From: a virus
Length of the DNA stretch: 56,032 nt
IMG/VR virus record: IMGVR_UViG_3300020469_000058
Coordinates: 1-56,032 of that record
Strand: one strand, 5' to 3'
The translations under genes and the position numbers were made by a program. This document shows positions 25,732-34,100 of this stretch, in pieces. Within the stretch, counting starts at the first letter, position 1; each line of letters begins with the position of its first letter. Below the pieces are notes generated by a model that saw only the letters and a list, made by a program, of their open reading frames with translations, did no database searches and was not told the origin of the DNA.

Positions 25732-28344
25732 ATGACTGTTCCATTAAAGTTAAAAGACAGTGCTGCACCCACTGAGTTGCAAGTATTCTCTTCTGCGGAG
25801 GAGAACTACTTAGCATATCTAGCGGGTCAACATATGGCGGGGTATGCCAATGGTACGCCTGGCACTTTAAGCACTACCAACACAGGAAACCTTGTTGGAA
25901 CATTAACTGATACATCATTTGATTCTGCTGTAGGAACTGGTGGTGGCGGGTCTCTATTAACAATTGGTACAACCACAACTTCCCTTTATCAAGCAGCGGG
26001 AAGTATTTCTGACGCAACAATAAGAAGTTCTAATAATTTCCGTCTTCCTGTAATGCAGAGAGACAGTGATGGTCAAAGAGTTATCCGTGAAATGGATGAC
26101 TCAGATATGGATTCTTTAATAACCAGAATTAGAAGTCGTGTTTTTACATCTGACTATCCAAGTACATATAGACTAGGGTCTTCAACTCCGACAGGAAGTT
26201 GGGGTGCTGTTATATCAAATTTAGCGACAGATACTAGAACTGATGGAACTTCTATAGGTTATAATATTTACAGAAAAACTAATGATACTTCACCCACTAA
26301 GGTATTACCGTTTTCTATAAAACGTGCTAGTGGGTCTACAGGAACGTATCAAGGTCTTCAGTTGATGACCGATGACCAAGTTAGACAGACCTTTGCAGAT
26401 TATCTTAGAAATAAAATTGCCTCAGAAGTATCATCTAATGGAATTGGTTCTTATAAAATATATCCTTCTGGTACAACACCAACGGGTCAAGGTTTGCCTG
26501 GCACATGGGCTGCAAAAGGAACTGCTACAGATACTAGACAGGTTGTTAGTGACGTAAACTATACAAGGGCAAGGTCATCAACCTATTCAAAACTTAGAAC
26601 GTCAACATATAGTGCTGATTATTCAAGAAATCGTTCGTCTACTTTTTTAAGTCACAGTGACGCTACTAGGACAAGTAGTTACACAACAACTCGTACTACC
26701 GATAGAACAGACCACTATGCCGCATCTGGTTTTCTAGGTAACTATACTGGTGACTTTACTGGTAATACAGAAAGAGTCTATTCAAGAAATAGAAGTAGTG
26801 CTTTAAACTACCAAGGTAATTATACTCAAAACTTTACTGCTGCTTATTCTAGATTAAGCGTATTCACAGGAAACTATGCGGATGCCGAAGGTAATAATTT
26901 TATACGACAAAGTAATGTAGTTAATAATTATACTGGTAATTATGCTAATGCTTTTGCTGGAAACTATGGTAGAATAAACGTATACTCTGGTAATTATACT
27001 GGTGAATACACAAGAAATAGTACAAGAGATAGTCAATCAATTGATGATGCCAACTACGCCAGAGACTTTACAGGTAACTATGCCAGAAACTTTGATAGAA
27101 GTAGAGAATCTAACTATACTAGAAATAGTACTGATGCAGTCTTGACAAACTTCCAGAGAACATCTACCAGAGATTCTAACAGAGATTCAAATAGAACTAT
27201 AACTGGTGACTTTACTGGTGACTTTACTGGTGACTACACAAGAAATTATACTGGTGATTTCCAAAGAACTTCTATTCAAACGACAAATTATACTGCCGTT
27301 TACCAAAGAGGTAGACATAAGCAAGGTAATGTTCAATACTATACTGGTGATTTCATAGGACAAAGATATTATACTAGACAAAGACAAAACTATGCATATG
27401 GTTGGACTGGTTATTATTATTCAAGGTCTAATTCTACTACGGATGATTACTGGAGAGTAATCTATGGTGGGCCGAGTCATGTTAATGGTGACCAATATGG
27501 TATTTCTGTTTTTGCTAAAATATATGCCTCCAGTGCGGATAATACAGGGTCAAGCCAGCAACTTGGGATGACTAATGCAGCTACTACTGGGTTAGATGAC
27601 CCATCAAGTGTGTTACCTTTTAGTCAATATCTAACAATAACTTCATACAATTATACTACTGGAATACCTAGCTATGAAGATTTTGTTGGAGGTACATGGG
27701 CAAATTTCATTACTAAAATGAAACTAGTAACGGGTATGATAATTGGTAATTATGAATATGAGAAGGGTAGTTTTCAGGGTCGATATCATAGTAATTTATA
27801 TAATGATTACCCCGATGCTGATTTTCCATATTGGGATTTTTACTCTGTAAGACGTAGGTCTGCGGCATACTTTACTGGTAACTTTGCAGCATCATTTATT
27901 GGTGAATATCAAAATACCTTTGCACGTGCATTCACAAGAAACAGTACTGCAAACTCAACGACTGAGTATGCGGGTGATTATGCGGGAGATTTTGCGGGAA
28001 ATTTCTTGGGTGATTATGTTGGTGACTTTACTGGTGATTACACAAGATTTTTCAGTGGTCAATATTCTAGAAACTATGTTAGTACAAGAAGTTCTAATTT
28101 TAGTGGAGGAGACTCATATTCTCGAACCTTTACTGGTAATTTCATAGGAAACTTTACTAGAACATTTACTGCTAATTATATTGGTAATTATACTAGAAAC
28201 TATGCGGGTCAATATACAGGTAATTATTTAAGAAACTTTCAAGGAAACTTTGCTCGAACCTTTACTGGTAACTATGCGGGTCAAACCATAGGTAGTGGTA
28301 ATCAAAATATTGAGACTTATACTCTCTACGTAAGAACAGCATAA
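25732..28344 (+). CDS. Tetrapeptide-repeat structural protein A
   Basis: In this 870-residue protein, residues 1-260 form a globular cap that is paralogous to the start of the next gene (shared Glu-Glu-Asn-Tyr-Leu-Ala-Tyr, Ser-Leu-Tyr-Gln, Tyr-Arg-Leu-Gly-Ser and Ile-Lys-Arg-Ala-Ser-Gly blocks). Residues about 276-556 and 712-850 are runs of a four-residue repeat, (Asp/Asn)-(Tyr/Phe)-x-(Gly/Arg). Between them, at about 557-705, is a non-repetitive domain with several Trp, Tyr and Gly residues. The last 20 residues (Ser-Gly-x-x-x-Ile-x-Thr-Tyr-Thr-Leu-Tyr-x-Arg-Thr-Ala) also match the paralogue. I infer a virion fibre or surface protein. No enzyme motif is visible. Confidence 0.75.
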   Translation: MTVPLKLKDSAAPTELQVFSSAEENYLAYLAGQHMAGYANGTPGTLSTTNTGNLVGTLTDTSFDSAVGTGGGGSLLTIGTTTTSLYQAAGSISDATIRSSNNFRLPVMQRDSDGQRVIREMDDSDMDSLITRIRSRVFTSDYPSTYRLGSSTPTGSWGAVISNLATDTRTDGTSIGYNIYRKTNDTSPTKVLPFSIKRASGSTGTYQGLQLMTDDQVRQTFADYLRNKIASEVSSNGIGSYKIYPSGTTPTGQGLPGTWAAKGTATDTRQVVSDVNYTRARSSTYSKLRTSTYSADYSRNRSSTFLSHSDATRTSSYTTTRTTDRTDHYAASGFLGNYTGDFTGNTERVYSRNRSSALNYQGNYTQNFTAAYSRLSVFTGNYADAEGNNFIRQSNVVNNYTGNYANAFAGNYGRINVYSGNYTGEYTRNSTRDSQSIDDANYARDFTGNYARNFDRSRESNYTRNSTDAVLTNFQRTSTRDSNRDSNRTITGDFTGDFTGDYTRNYTGDFQRTSIQTTNYTAVYQRGRHKQGNVQYYTGDFIGQRYYTRQRQNYAYGWTGYYYSRSNSTTDDYWRVIYGGPSHVNGDQYGISVFAKIYASSADNTGSSQQLGMTNAATTGLDDPSSVLPFSQYLTITSYNYTTGIPSYEDFVGGTWANFITKMKLVTGMIIGNYEYEKGSFQGRYHSNLYNDYPDADFPYWDFYSVRRRSAAYFTGNFAASFIGEYQNTFARAFTRNSTANSTTEYAGDYAGDFAGNFLGDYVGDFTGDYTRFFSGQYSRNYVSTRSSNFSGGDSYSRTFTGNFIGNFTRTFTANYIGNYTRNYAGQYTGNYLRNFQGNFARTFTGNYAGQTIGSGNQNIETYTLYVRTA
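26555..27405 (+). repeat. 12-nt coding repeat array (tetrapeptide units), first block
   Basis: The array is coding and degenerate, with units of 12 nt encoding (Asp/Asn)-(Tyr/Phe)-x-(Gly/Arg), inside protein A. It is less regular than the array in the next gene and includes Ser/Thr-Arg variants such as Arg-Ser-Ser-Thr. A second shorter block lies at about 27865-28285. Confidence 0.8.
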
Positions 28345-28347
28345 ATA
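28340..28347 (+). promoter_or_regulatory. Possible late promoter variant (CATAAATA)
   Basis: This octamer differs from TATAAATA at the first base. It overlaps the stop of protein A and lies 7 nt before the ATG of protein B (28355). Confidence 0.35.
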
Positions 28348-28354
28348 GGTTGAT

Positions 28355-31300
28355 ATGGGAACTACCACACTAAAACTTGAAGGTACAAATGGTGACCTCA
28401 AGGAAATAACAACCACAGAGGAGAATTACCTTGCGTATCAAGCAGGGTTGCATCTTTCTGCGTTGGATTCTAGTGCAGTAGGAACACTTACCGCATCCTC
28501 AACTAATAACGCTTTAATCGGAACATATACCGATACTACTTTTGACGATGCAGTTGGAACACACGGATTTGCTAGTGGTAATGTTCCAGTAATACAAACA
28601 ACAACATCATTATATCAAAGAGAAGGTATCACTAACTTTGCGGGTGACTCCGATGCATTTAGATATCCTATTGAGTTTAATGATAATAGTGGAACAAGTG
28701 AGATTCATGAACTTGATTCCTCAGAAGTAGATACACTCACAGACCGTTTAACAAGTCGTATTGCAACATCTGAATATCCAGGCACATACCGATTAGGTTC
28801 GTCTTCGCCAGGCGGAACATACTCAACATATAAAGCTGGAGTATTCTCTGATAGATTACAAACAGGTTCTTCAGGAACAGTATATAACCTTTATGTGAAG
28901 TCTAGTATGTCTTCACCGACTGTAGTAAGACCTGTCTCAATTAAACGTGCATCTGGATTGACTGGTTCTTTCCAAGGTCTGAAAGAAATGACCGATGCAG
29001 AAATTAAATATAGTTTTGGGTCAAGAGTACAATCTAGAATATCAAGTGGTTCTAATGGAGTTGGAACATATCAATTAAGAAGTAATGTTCAAGGCGCTCC
29101 AACAGATACAGGAACTTGGGCGACTCGTGGTACTGCAACGGATACTCGTTTTAACCTAGTAAACACTGATTATAGTGCAAACTATCAAAGGGTTAGTACA
29201 ACAGATTCTACTAGAAACCGTACCGCAGATTTCTCTAGAAGTGTTGATTACGTAGGTAATTACTCAAGGAATTTCACAGGTAATTTTCTAGGTGAATATA
29301 CTGGAGACTTTACAGGTAACTTTGTTGGAGACTTTGTTGGGGATTATTCCAGAAGTTTTATTGGAGATTACGTAGGTAATTACTCCAGAGACTTTGAAGG
29401 TAACTATACTGGTGATTACTCTAGAAACTTCCTTGGTAATTATATCGGAAACTATGCTCGTGCATATTCTGCTGTATATTCAAGAACAAGAGTCACTACA
29501 TTTACTGGTGATTTCACTGGTAACTATGTCGGAAACTATTCAAGAAACTATAGTGCTGCATATACTAGAAACAGTACTGCGGAATTCATAGGAGATTTCA
29601 CTGGTAATTATACAGGTAATTATACAAGAAATTATTCTGCAAACTATCAGAGAACACGTGTTACTAATTTCCTTGGAGATTTTACTGGTGACTATACAGG
29701 AAACTACGCAAGAAACTTTGAAGCAGATTATACCAGAGATAGAGTCACAACATTTACAGGTAATTTTTTAGGAGATTACACAGGAAACTACGCTAGAAAC
29801 TTTGAAGCAGATTATCAGAGAACACGTGTTACTAACTCAGCGGGAACATACACTGGTAACTTTGAAGGAAACTATACAGGTAACTATGCCAGAAACTTTA
29901 GTGCTGATTATCAAAGAACTCGTTCAACTGATTACACACAAGTTTTTACTGGTAACTTTGAAGGAAACTATACTGGTAACTATGCTCGTAACTACACTGG
30001 AAACTACGCTAGAAACTTTAGTGCTGATTATCAAAGAACACGTATTACTGATTACGTAGGAGATTATGCAGGCGACTATACAGGAAATTTCTTAGGTGAT
30101 TATACAGGTAACTATGCACGTAATTATAGTGCGAACTATCAAAGAACTCGTGTTACTACATACACTGGAGATTTTGCGGGAGACTATGCGGGTGACTTCG
30201 TAGGTAACTATGCTAGAAACTTCCTTGGTAACTATGCTAGAAATTATCATGGTGACTTTGAGGGTAACTACACAGGAAACTATGCTCGTAATTATCTTGG
30301 TAACTATGCTCGTAACTACACAGGTAACTTCGTAGGTGACTATTCAAGAACTCGTGCTACTGCATACGCAAGGACACGTGCTACTGCATATTCAAGAACT
30401 CGTGCAACTAACTATGCGGGTGGTGGTAAAGGTGGTAACGCTTATAACTACACTGGTAACTTTGTAGGTAACTACACTGGTAACTTCGCTGGTAACTACA
30501 CAGGTAACTTTGTAGGTAACTACGGAAGAACTCGTGCTACTAACTATGCAAGAGCGTTTACTGCAAACTATGCCAGAAACTTTAGTGCCGCATATACCAG
30601 AGACCGTAATACAAACTATGCTAGAAACTTTACTGCAAACTATGCTAGAAACTATACAAGAACATCTACCAGAGATTCTAATAGAACTCGTATTACTGAT
30701 TACGTAGGTAATTTCTTAGGTGACTATACTGGTAACTATGCTAGAAACTTTAGTGCTGATTATCAAAGAACATCTACCAGAGATTCTAACAGAACTCGTA
30801 TCACTACATACACGGGTGACTTCTTAGGTAATTACACTGGTAACTATGCAAGAAATTATAGTGCAGACTACGCTAGAAACTTTAGTGCAGACTATGCTAG
30901 AACACGTGTAACAGATTACACAGGTAACTTTGTCGGTGATTTCTTAGGAGATTACACTGGTAACTATGCAAGAAACTATCAGGCAGACTATGCTAGAACT
31001 CGTGTAACAGATTACGTTGGTGATTATGTTGGTGACTTCTTAGGTAATTACGTTGGTAACTATGCAAGAAACTATAGTGCTGATTACCAGAGAACTCGTG
31101 TAACTGATTATGCGGGGAACTTTGTAGGTAATTACACTGGTAACTATGCTAGAAACTATCAGGCAGACTATACTAGAAATAGTACAGATACTTTTGTAGG
31201 TGATTTCTTAGGAGATTACACTGGTAACTATGCTAGAGAATTTACTGCGGATTATTTAAGAAATAGTACTGCAACATTCTTGGGTGATTTTACGGGTGAT

Positions 31301-31762
31301 TATACAGGAGACTATGCAAGAGCATTTAGTGCAGACTATACAAGAAATAGTGTTGCTGATTTTGCGGGTAATTTCTTAGGTGAATATACAGGAAACTATA
31401 ATAGAAGTTTTACTGCTGATTACCAAAGAACTAGGGTGTCTACTTATAGTGCCGCCTATAGTAGAACAAGAACATCTCTATATAGTGCAAACTATCAGAG
31501 AACAAGAAGTTCTGCATACACAAGGAATTCTACAGTAGATTCTACAAGAAACTCAACTGCGGTATTTACTAGAACTTGTGTTGTTGTACGTTCAAGTGCA
31601 TACAGTAGAACTAGAACAAGTGTGACAACATTTACTGGTGATTATACTGGTAACTTTGTTGCAGAATTTACAGGTGACTATGTGGGTAACTATGTCGGAA
31701 CAACTATTGACTCAGGAAGTTCAGTAATTAAGACATACACTCTTTATCAGAGAACCGCATAA
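28355..31762 (+). CDS. Tetrapeptide-repeat structural protein B
   Basis: In this 1135-residue protein, residues 1-265 form a cap domain paralogous to that of the preceding gene. From about 271 to 1113 it is almost pure four-residue repeat, (Asp/Asn)-(Tyr/Phe)-x-(Gly/Arg), roughly 210 units with very few interruptions. Longer periods of about 8-10 units recur, marked by Asn-Tyr-Ala-Arg-Asn-(Phe/Tyr)-Ser-Ala-Asp-Tyr-Gln-Arg-Thr-Arg-Val-Thr. Tyr, Asn, Gly, Thr and Arg dominate; Pro and Trp are lacking in the array, and Cys occurs once near its end. The C-terminal tag matches protein A. A regular period of four suggests a repetitive beta structure such as a solenoid or fibril (inference). It is probably a virion fibre. 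Confidence 0.8.
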   Translation: MGTTTLKLEGTNGDLKEITTTEENYLAYQAGLHLSALDSSAVGTLTASSTNNALIGTYTDTTFDDAVGTHGFASGNVPVIQTTTSLYQREGITNFAGDSDAFRYPIEFNDNSGTSEIHELDSSEVDTLTDRLTSRIATSEYPGTYRLGSSSPGGTYSTYKAGVFSDRLQTGSSGTVYNLYVKSSMSSPTVVRPVSIKRASGLTGSFQGLKEMTDAEIKYSFGSRVQSRISSGSNGVGTYQLRSNVQGAPTDTGTWATRGTATDTRFNLVNTDYSANYQRVSTTDSTRNRTADFSRSVDYVGNYSRNFTGNFLGEYTGDFTGNFVGDFVGDYSRSFIGDYVGNYSRDFEGNYTGDYSRNFLGNYIGNYARAYSAVYSRTRVTTFTGDFTGNYVGNYSRNYSAAYTRNSTAEFIGDFTGNYTGNYTRNYSANYQRTRVTNFLGDFTGDYTGNYARNFEADYTRDRVTTFTGNFLGDYTGNYARNFEADYQRTRVTNSAGTYTGNFEGNYTGNYARNFSADYQRTRSTDYTQVFTGNFEGNYTGNYARNYTGNYARNFSADYQRTRITDYVGDYAGDYTGNFLGDYTGNYARNYSANYQRTRVTTYTGDFAGDYAGDFVGNYARNFLGNYARNYHGDFEGNYTGNYARNYLGNYARNYTGNFVGDYSRTRATAYARTRATAYSRTRATNYAGGGKGGNAYNYTGNFVGNYTGNFAGNYTGNFVGNYGRTRATNYARAFTANYARNFSAAYTRDRNTNYARNFTANYARNYTRTSTRDSNRTRITDYVGNFLGDYTGNYARNFSADYQRTSTRDSNRTRITTYTGDFLGNYTGNYARNYSADYARNFSADYARTRVTDYTGNFVGDFLGDYTGNYARNYQADYARTRVTDYVGDYVGDFLGNYVGNYARNYSADYQRTRVTDYAGNFVGNYTGNYARNYQADYTRNSTDTFVGDFLGDYTGNYAREFTADYLRNSTATFLGDFTGDYTGDYARAFSADYTRNSVADFAGNFLGEYTGNYNRSFTADYQRTRVSTYSAAYSRTRTSLYSANYQRTRSSAYTRNSTVDSTRNSTAVFTRTCVVVRSSAYSRTRTSVTTFTGDYTGNFVAEFTGDYVGNYVGTTIDSGSSVIKTYTLYQRTA
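29165..31697 (+). repeat. Long 12-nt coding repeat array (about 210 tetrapeptide units)
   Basis: The DNA repeats with a 12-base period encoding (Asp/Asn)-(Tyr/Phe)-x-(Gly/Arg). Codons vary within units (TAT/TAC, GGT/GGA, AGA/CGT), but stretches such as 30446-30525 are almost identical from unit to unit, which shows recent expansion or recombination. Superimposed higher-order units are roughly 100-130 bases long. Confidence 0.85.
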
Positions 31763-31801
31763 TAAACTTATATATAAACGTGAAGTGTTAGGAGATTAAA
31801 C

Positions 31802-32254
31802 ATGGCAAGAGTATGGTTAGATAATGCATTCTGGGAAACCCCCAAAAAACAAATGTTGAATGCAATCAGCGAAGAAAGTGTTGATAATAAAGAGATTCGT
31901 CAAGTTCATAAACTGAACAGACACAATAATAATGGAACTGAGAACGCTCTATTCTTAGAGGCAGTCGCTTACATTACAGAAGAAAAGATTGATGCTGCAA
32001 GTAAGAAACGTCTTGAAAAGAAACAAGCAGAAGCAGAACTTGAGAAACAAAAACAATTAGAACATGAACGTGCAAAGAAGTTAGAAAAACTTTTTGAATA
32101 TAAACTAGAGACTTTTGAGATTGCTGAAATCAAAGATTCTAAAAACAGACTATTAAAATCAAAGTTAAGACGTTCTAGGTCTATCCCAGAAGTAAACTTA
32201 TATGCTATGATGATTGTGAAGGAATCTATAGAGAATGAAATCGACTCAAAGTAA
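31802..32254 (+). CDS. Charged helical protein of unknown function
   Basis: The 150-residue protein begins Met-Ala-Arg-Val-Trp-Leu-Asp-Asn-Ala-Phe-Trp and has a long Lys/Glu-rich helix at about 68-100, likely a coiled coil. A good ribosome site (TTAGGAG) precedes the ATG. The 3' end overlaps the glycosyltransferase start by 20 bases, so the two are co-expressed. I do not recognise the family. Its place after the repeat fibres and before two modifying enzymes suggests a fibre-assembly or adaptor role, but this is only inference. Confidence 0.65.
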   Translation: MARVWLDNAFWETPKKQMLNAISEESVDNKEIRQVHKLNRHNNNGTENALFLEAVAYITEEKIDAASKKRLEKKQAEAELEKQKQLEHERAKKLEKLFEYKLETFEIAEIKDSKNRLLKSKLRRSRSIPEVNLYAMMIVKESIENEIDSK

Positions 32255-32984
32255 AGGATTTGTAATTGTAGCGTCTAAGAATCACAACTTCTATATTTAC
32301 GCTTGCAATTTAATGGAATCAATCAAAGACTTCTATCCAGAAGCACTCATTACTCTGGTTACCGAAGAAAGATTCTTGGATGACCGTGCAGATGAAGCTG
32401 ACCAAATAATCTTTTGTACCGACCACTATCGTGCAAAACTATGGGGTATGGCACAAACTCCGTATGATATTACCATGTATGTTGATGCAGACATGGACTG
32501 TGAACACGAAGATATAATAACTGTATGGGATGAGATGCAAGATTATGATATGGTCTTCCATGAACTTACCAAAGAACGTGAAAAGTTTTATGCAATTCGT
32601 GAATTTAAATATGAAGATAAAAGGGAGAAGTTCCGTCTATGCGGAGGAGTTTGTCTCTATAGAAGTGAGAATCCATTAGTCCGTGAATTTATGGATGATT
32701 GGTTTGAAATGTATAATCTCCAACACACTAATGAGTGGCAACCAAAAGGGTTTGACCACGACCAATTTCAAAAGGATTTAAAACACTTTGACCAAACAAC
32801 TCTCTGGTACATGACAGAGAAGATGGAAAAATATAAAGATTTAAAAATAGGAATCTTCTCAGATGATATTAGATGGAATTATTTCACTCAATATGCATAT
32901 GAAGGATTGAAATCAATAGAAGGAAAACCACCTATATTAAGACATTACTCAGGGTCTTTGAAGAAGGATAAACTTATAGTATGA
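32235..32984 (+). CDS. GT-A-type glycosyltransferase
   Basis: The 249-residue protein starts with a Rossmann-like strand (Gly-Phe-Val-Ile-Val-Ala-Ser). A Val-Asp-Ala-Asp-Met-Asp stretch follows at 83-88, where D84-A85-D86 is the DxD motif that binds the metal and nucleotide sugar. Later, a Phe-Asp-His-Asp-Gln segment and the ending His-Tyr-Ser-Gly also fit glycosyltransferases of the GT-A fold. The sugar donor and acceptor are unknown. It overlaps its neighbours at both ends (32235-32254 and 32981-32984). Flanked by repeat fibres and a tail fibre, it may glycosylate a virion protein (inference). DNA glycosylation is the other possibility. Confidence 0.75.
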   Translation: MKSTQSKGFVIVASKNHNFYIYACNLMESIKDFYPEALITLVTEERFLDDRADEADQIIFCTDHYRAKLWGMAQTPYDITMYVDADMDCEHEDIITVWDEMQDYDMVFHELTKEREKFYAIREFKYEDKREKFRLCGGVCLYRSENPLVREFMDDWFEMYNLQHTNEWQPKGFDHDQFQKDLKHFDQTTLWYMTEKMEKYKDLKIGIFSDDIRWNYFTQYAYEGLKSIEGKPPILRHYSGSLKKDKLIV

Positions 32985-33649
32985 TAGACATTCCGATTAA
33001 TAATAAAGATGTGAAACAAGCATTAGATAATTTCTTATGGTATTATAACAATAGAGAAGTATTATCTAAAGAGGTTCATCTCCATGGTGAAGCAAAGGAC
33101 AGAAGTCACTGGGTTGGTACAAAACACAGAGATGAAATCATTGCTCAAGACACAAACCATGAAGGATTTCCAGATGCAGTTCATGGATACTCTTTAAAAT
33201 CGGATAGAATTCAGTTTGTTGAAAGAAATAATCCAAATAATGCATCTTATATATCAAAATTTGGTGAACTCAATACTGAACTTTGTACAATATTATCCAC
33301 ACGTAATAACGCATTAGCACAACTTTATCCCCCAAATGGACATATTTCGTGGCATAATAATGCAAATGCATCTGCATATAATATTATTTTCTCTTGGTCA
33401 GAGACGGGAGAAGGATGTTTTAAATATGTTGATGGTCATACAGGTGACGAAGTTGTCATGCAAGATGTAAAAGGATGGCAGTGTAAAGCAGGATATTTTG
33501 GTGCATATGGTGAACCTTGGTATAAAAGGGTGTATCATGCAGCCGAGACTGACTGTTGGCGATTGACCGTATCTTACATATTTGACCGAACTGATATGTC
33601 TATGGGTCTACAAGACGATATAATAGAAGAAATAATGTCTGATTTTTGA
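32981..33649 (+). CDS. 2OG-Fe(II) oxygenase-like protein
   Basis: This 222-residue protein has the core pattern Tyr-Pro-Pro-Asn-Gly-His-Ile-Ser-Trp-His-Asn-Asn-Ala-Asn at about 116-129, later a distal His186 and Arg194, as in the double-stranded beta-helix of 2-oxoglutarate/iron oxygenases. The first facial-triad motif reads H125-N-N127 rather than the usual H-x-D. Either Asn replaces Asp or the metal site is altered. Related proteins occur in cyanophages. It overlaps the glycosyltransferase gene by 4 bases (ATGA). A hydroxylation-glycosylation pair acting on fibre proteins is a tempting reading, not shown by the sequence. Confidence 0.6.
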   Translation: MIDIPINNKDVKQALDNFLWYYNNREVLSKEVHLHGEAKDRSHWVGTKHRDEIIAQDTNHEGFPDAVHGYSLKSDRIQFVERNNPNNASYISKFGELNTELCTILSTRNNALAQLYPPNGHISWHNNANASAYNIIFSWSETGEGCFKYVDGHTGDEVVMQDVKGWQCKAGYFGAYGEPWYKRVYHAAETDCWRLTVSYIFDRTDMSMGLQDDIIEEIMSDF

Positions 33650-33670
33650 TGTAGTTAGGTTTCGTTTCCT

Positions 33671-33678
33671 TATAAATA
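33671..33678 (+). promoter_or_regulatory. T4-type late promoter (TATAAATA)
   Basis: There is a perfect octamer, 42 nt before the ATG at 33721, in the 71-base gap after the oxygenase gene. Confidence 0.85.
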
Positions 33679-33720
33679 AAGACAAGAAGAAAGTTTATTG
33701 TTTTTATATGGGTACTCTAA

Positions 33721-34089
33721 ATGTTGACACCAAACTACGAAGATATTACAATTACACAAGGTGCAGATGTAGCGATAGAAATACATCTCATCAATGACAG
33801 CGACAGTGCATATGACCTTACCAATAGGTCTGTAGCATCTAAAATGAAAAGAAATTATACCGATTCTGCGGGTGACCCAGATACGGTAACATTTAATGCG
33901 TCTATAATTTCCCCAGCAACTTCGGGGATTGTAAATCTCTCACTAACTAATACTCAAACAGATGCGTTGAAGACTCGTGGACGTTATGTCTATGATGTAG
34001 AAATATCTTATGTCGATAGTGATTCCAACACAATAATCCAAAGAGTCCTCGAAGGTCAAGCAGAAGTAAGTCCTTCGGTCACTAAATAA
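33721..34089 (+). CDS. Small beta-sandwich structural protein (fibre-associated)
   Basis: The 122-residue beta-rich protein contains Ile-Thr-Gln-Gly-Ala-Asp-Val near 12-18, Tyr-Asp-Leu-Thr-Asn-Arg-Ser-Val-Ala-Ser-Lys-Met near 31-42 and Tyr-Val-Tyr-Asp-Val-Glu-Ile near 88-94. It ends Val-Leu-Glu-Gly-Gln-Ala-Glu-Val-Ser-Pro-Ser-Val-Thr. The pattern matches small cyanophage proteins found directly upstream of tail fibres and resembles the N-terminal domain of BppU-like baseplate proteins. It probably lies at the fibre attachment point (inference). It is the first gene behind a late promoter; the long tail fibre follows after 11 bases. Confidence 0.65.
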   Translation: MLTPNYEDITITQGADVAIEIHLINDSDSAYDLTNRSVASKMKRNYTDSAGDPDTVTFNASIISPATSGIVNLSLTNTQTDALKTRGRYVYDVEISYVDSDSNTIIQRVLEGQAEVSPSVTK

Positions 34090-34100
34090 GGAAAAAATTA

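Noticed and set aside
26555-31697. CRISPR array or non-coding tandem repeat
   Set aside because: The repeats are 12 bases, in frame, degenerate at codon third positions and without spacers, so they are protein repeats.
31765-31780. Late promoter before the gene at 31802 (TATATAAA)
   Set aside because: The octamer deviates at several positions. The gene has a good ribosome site and can be read from upstream promoters.
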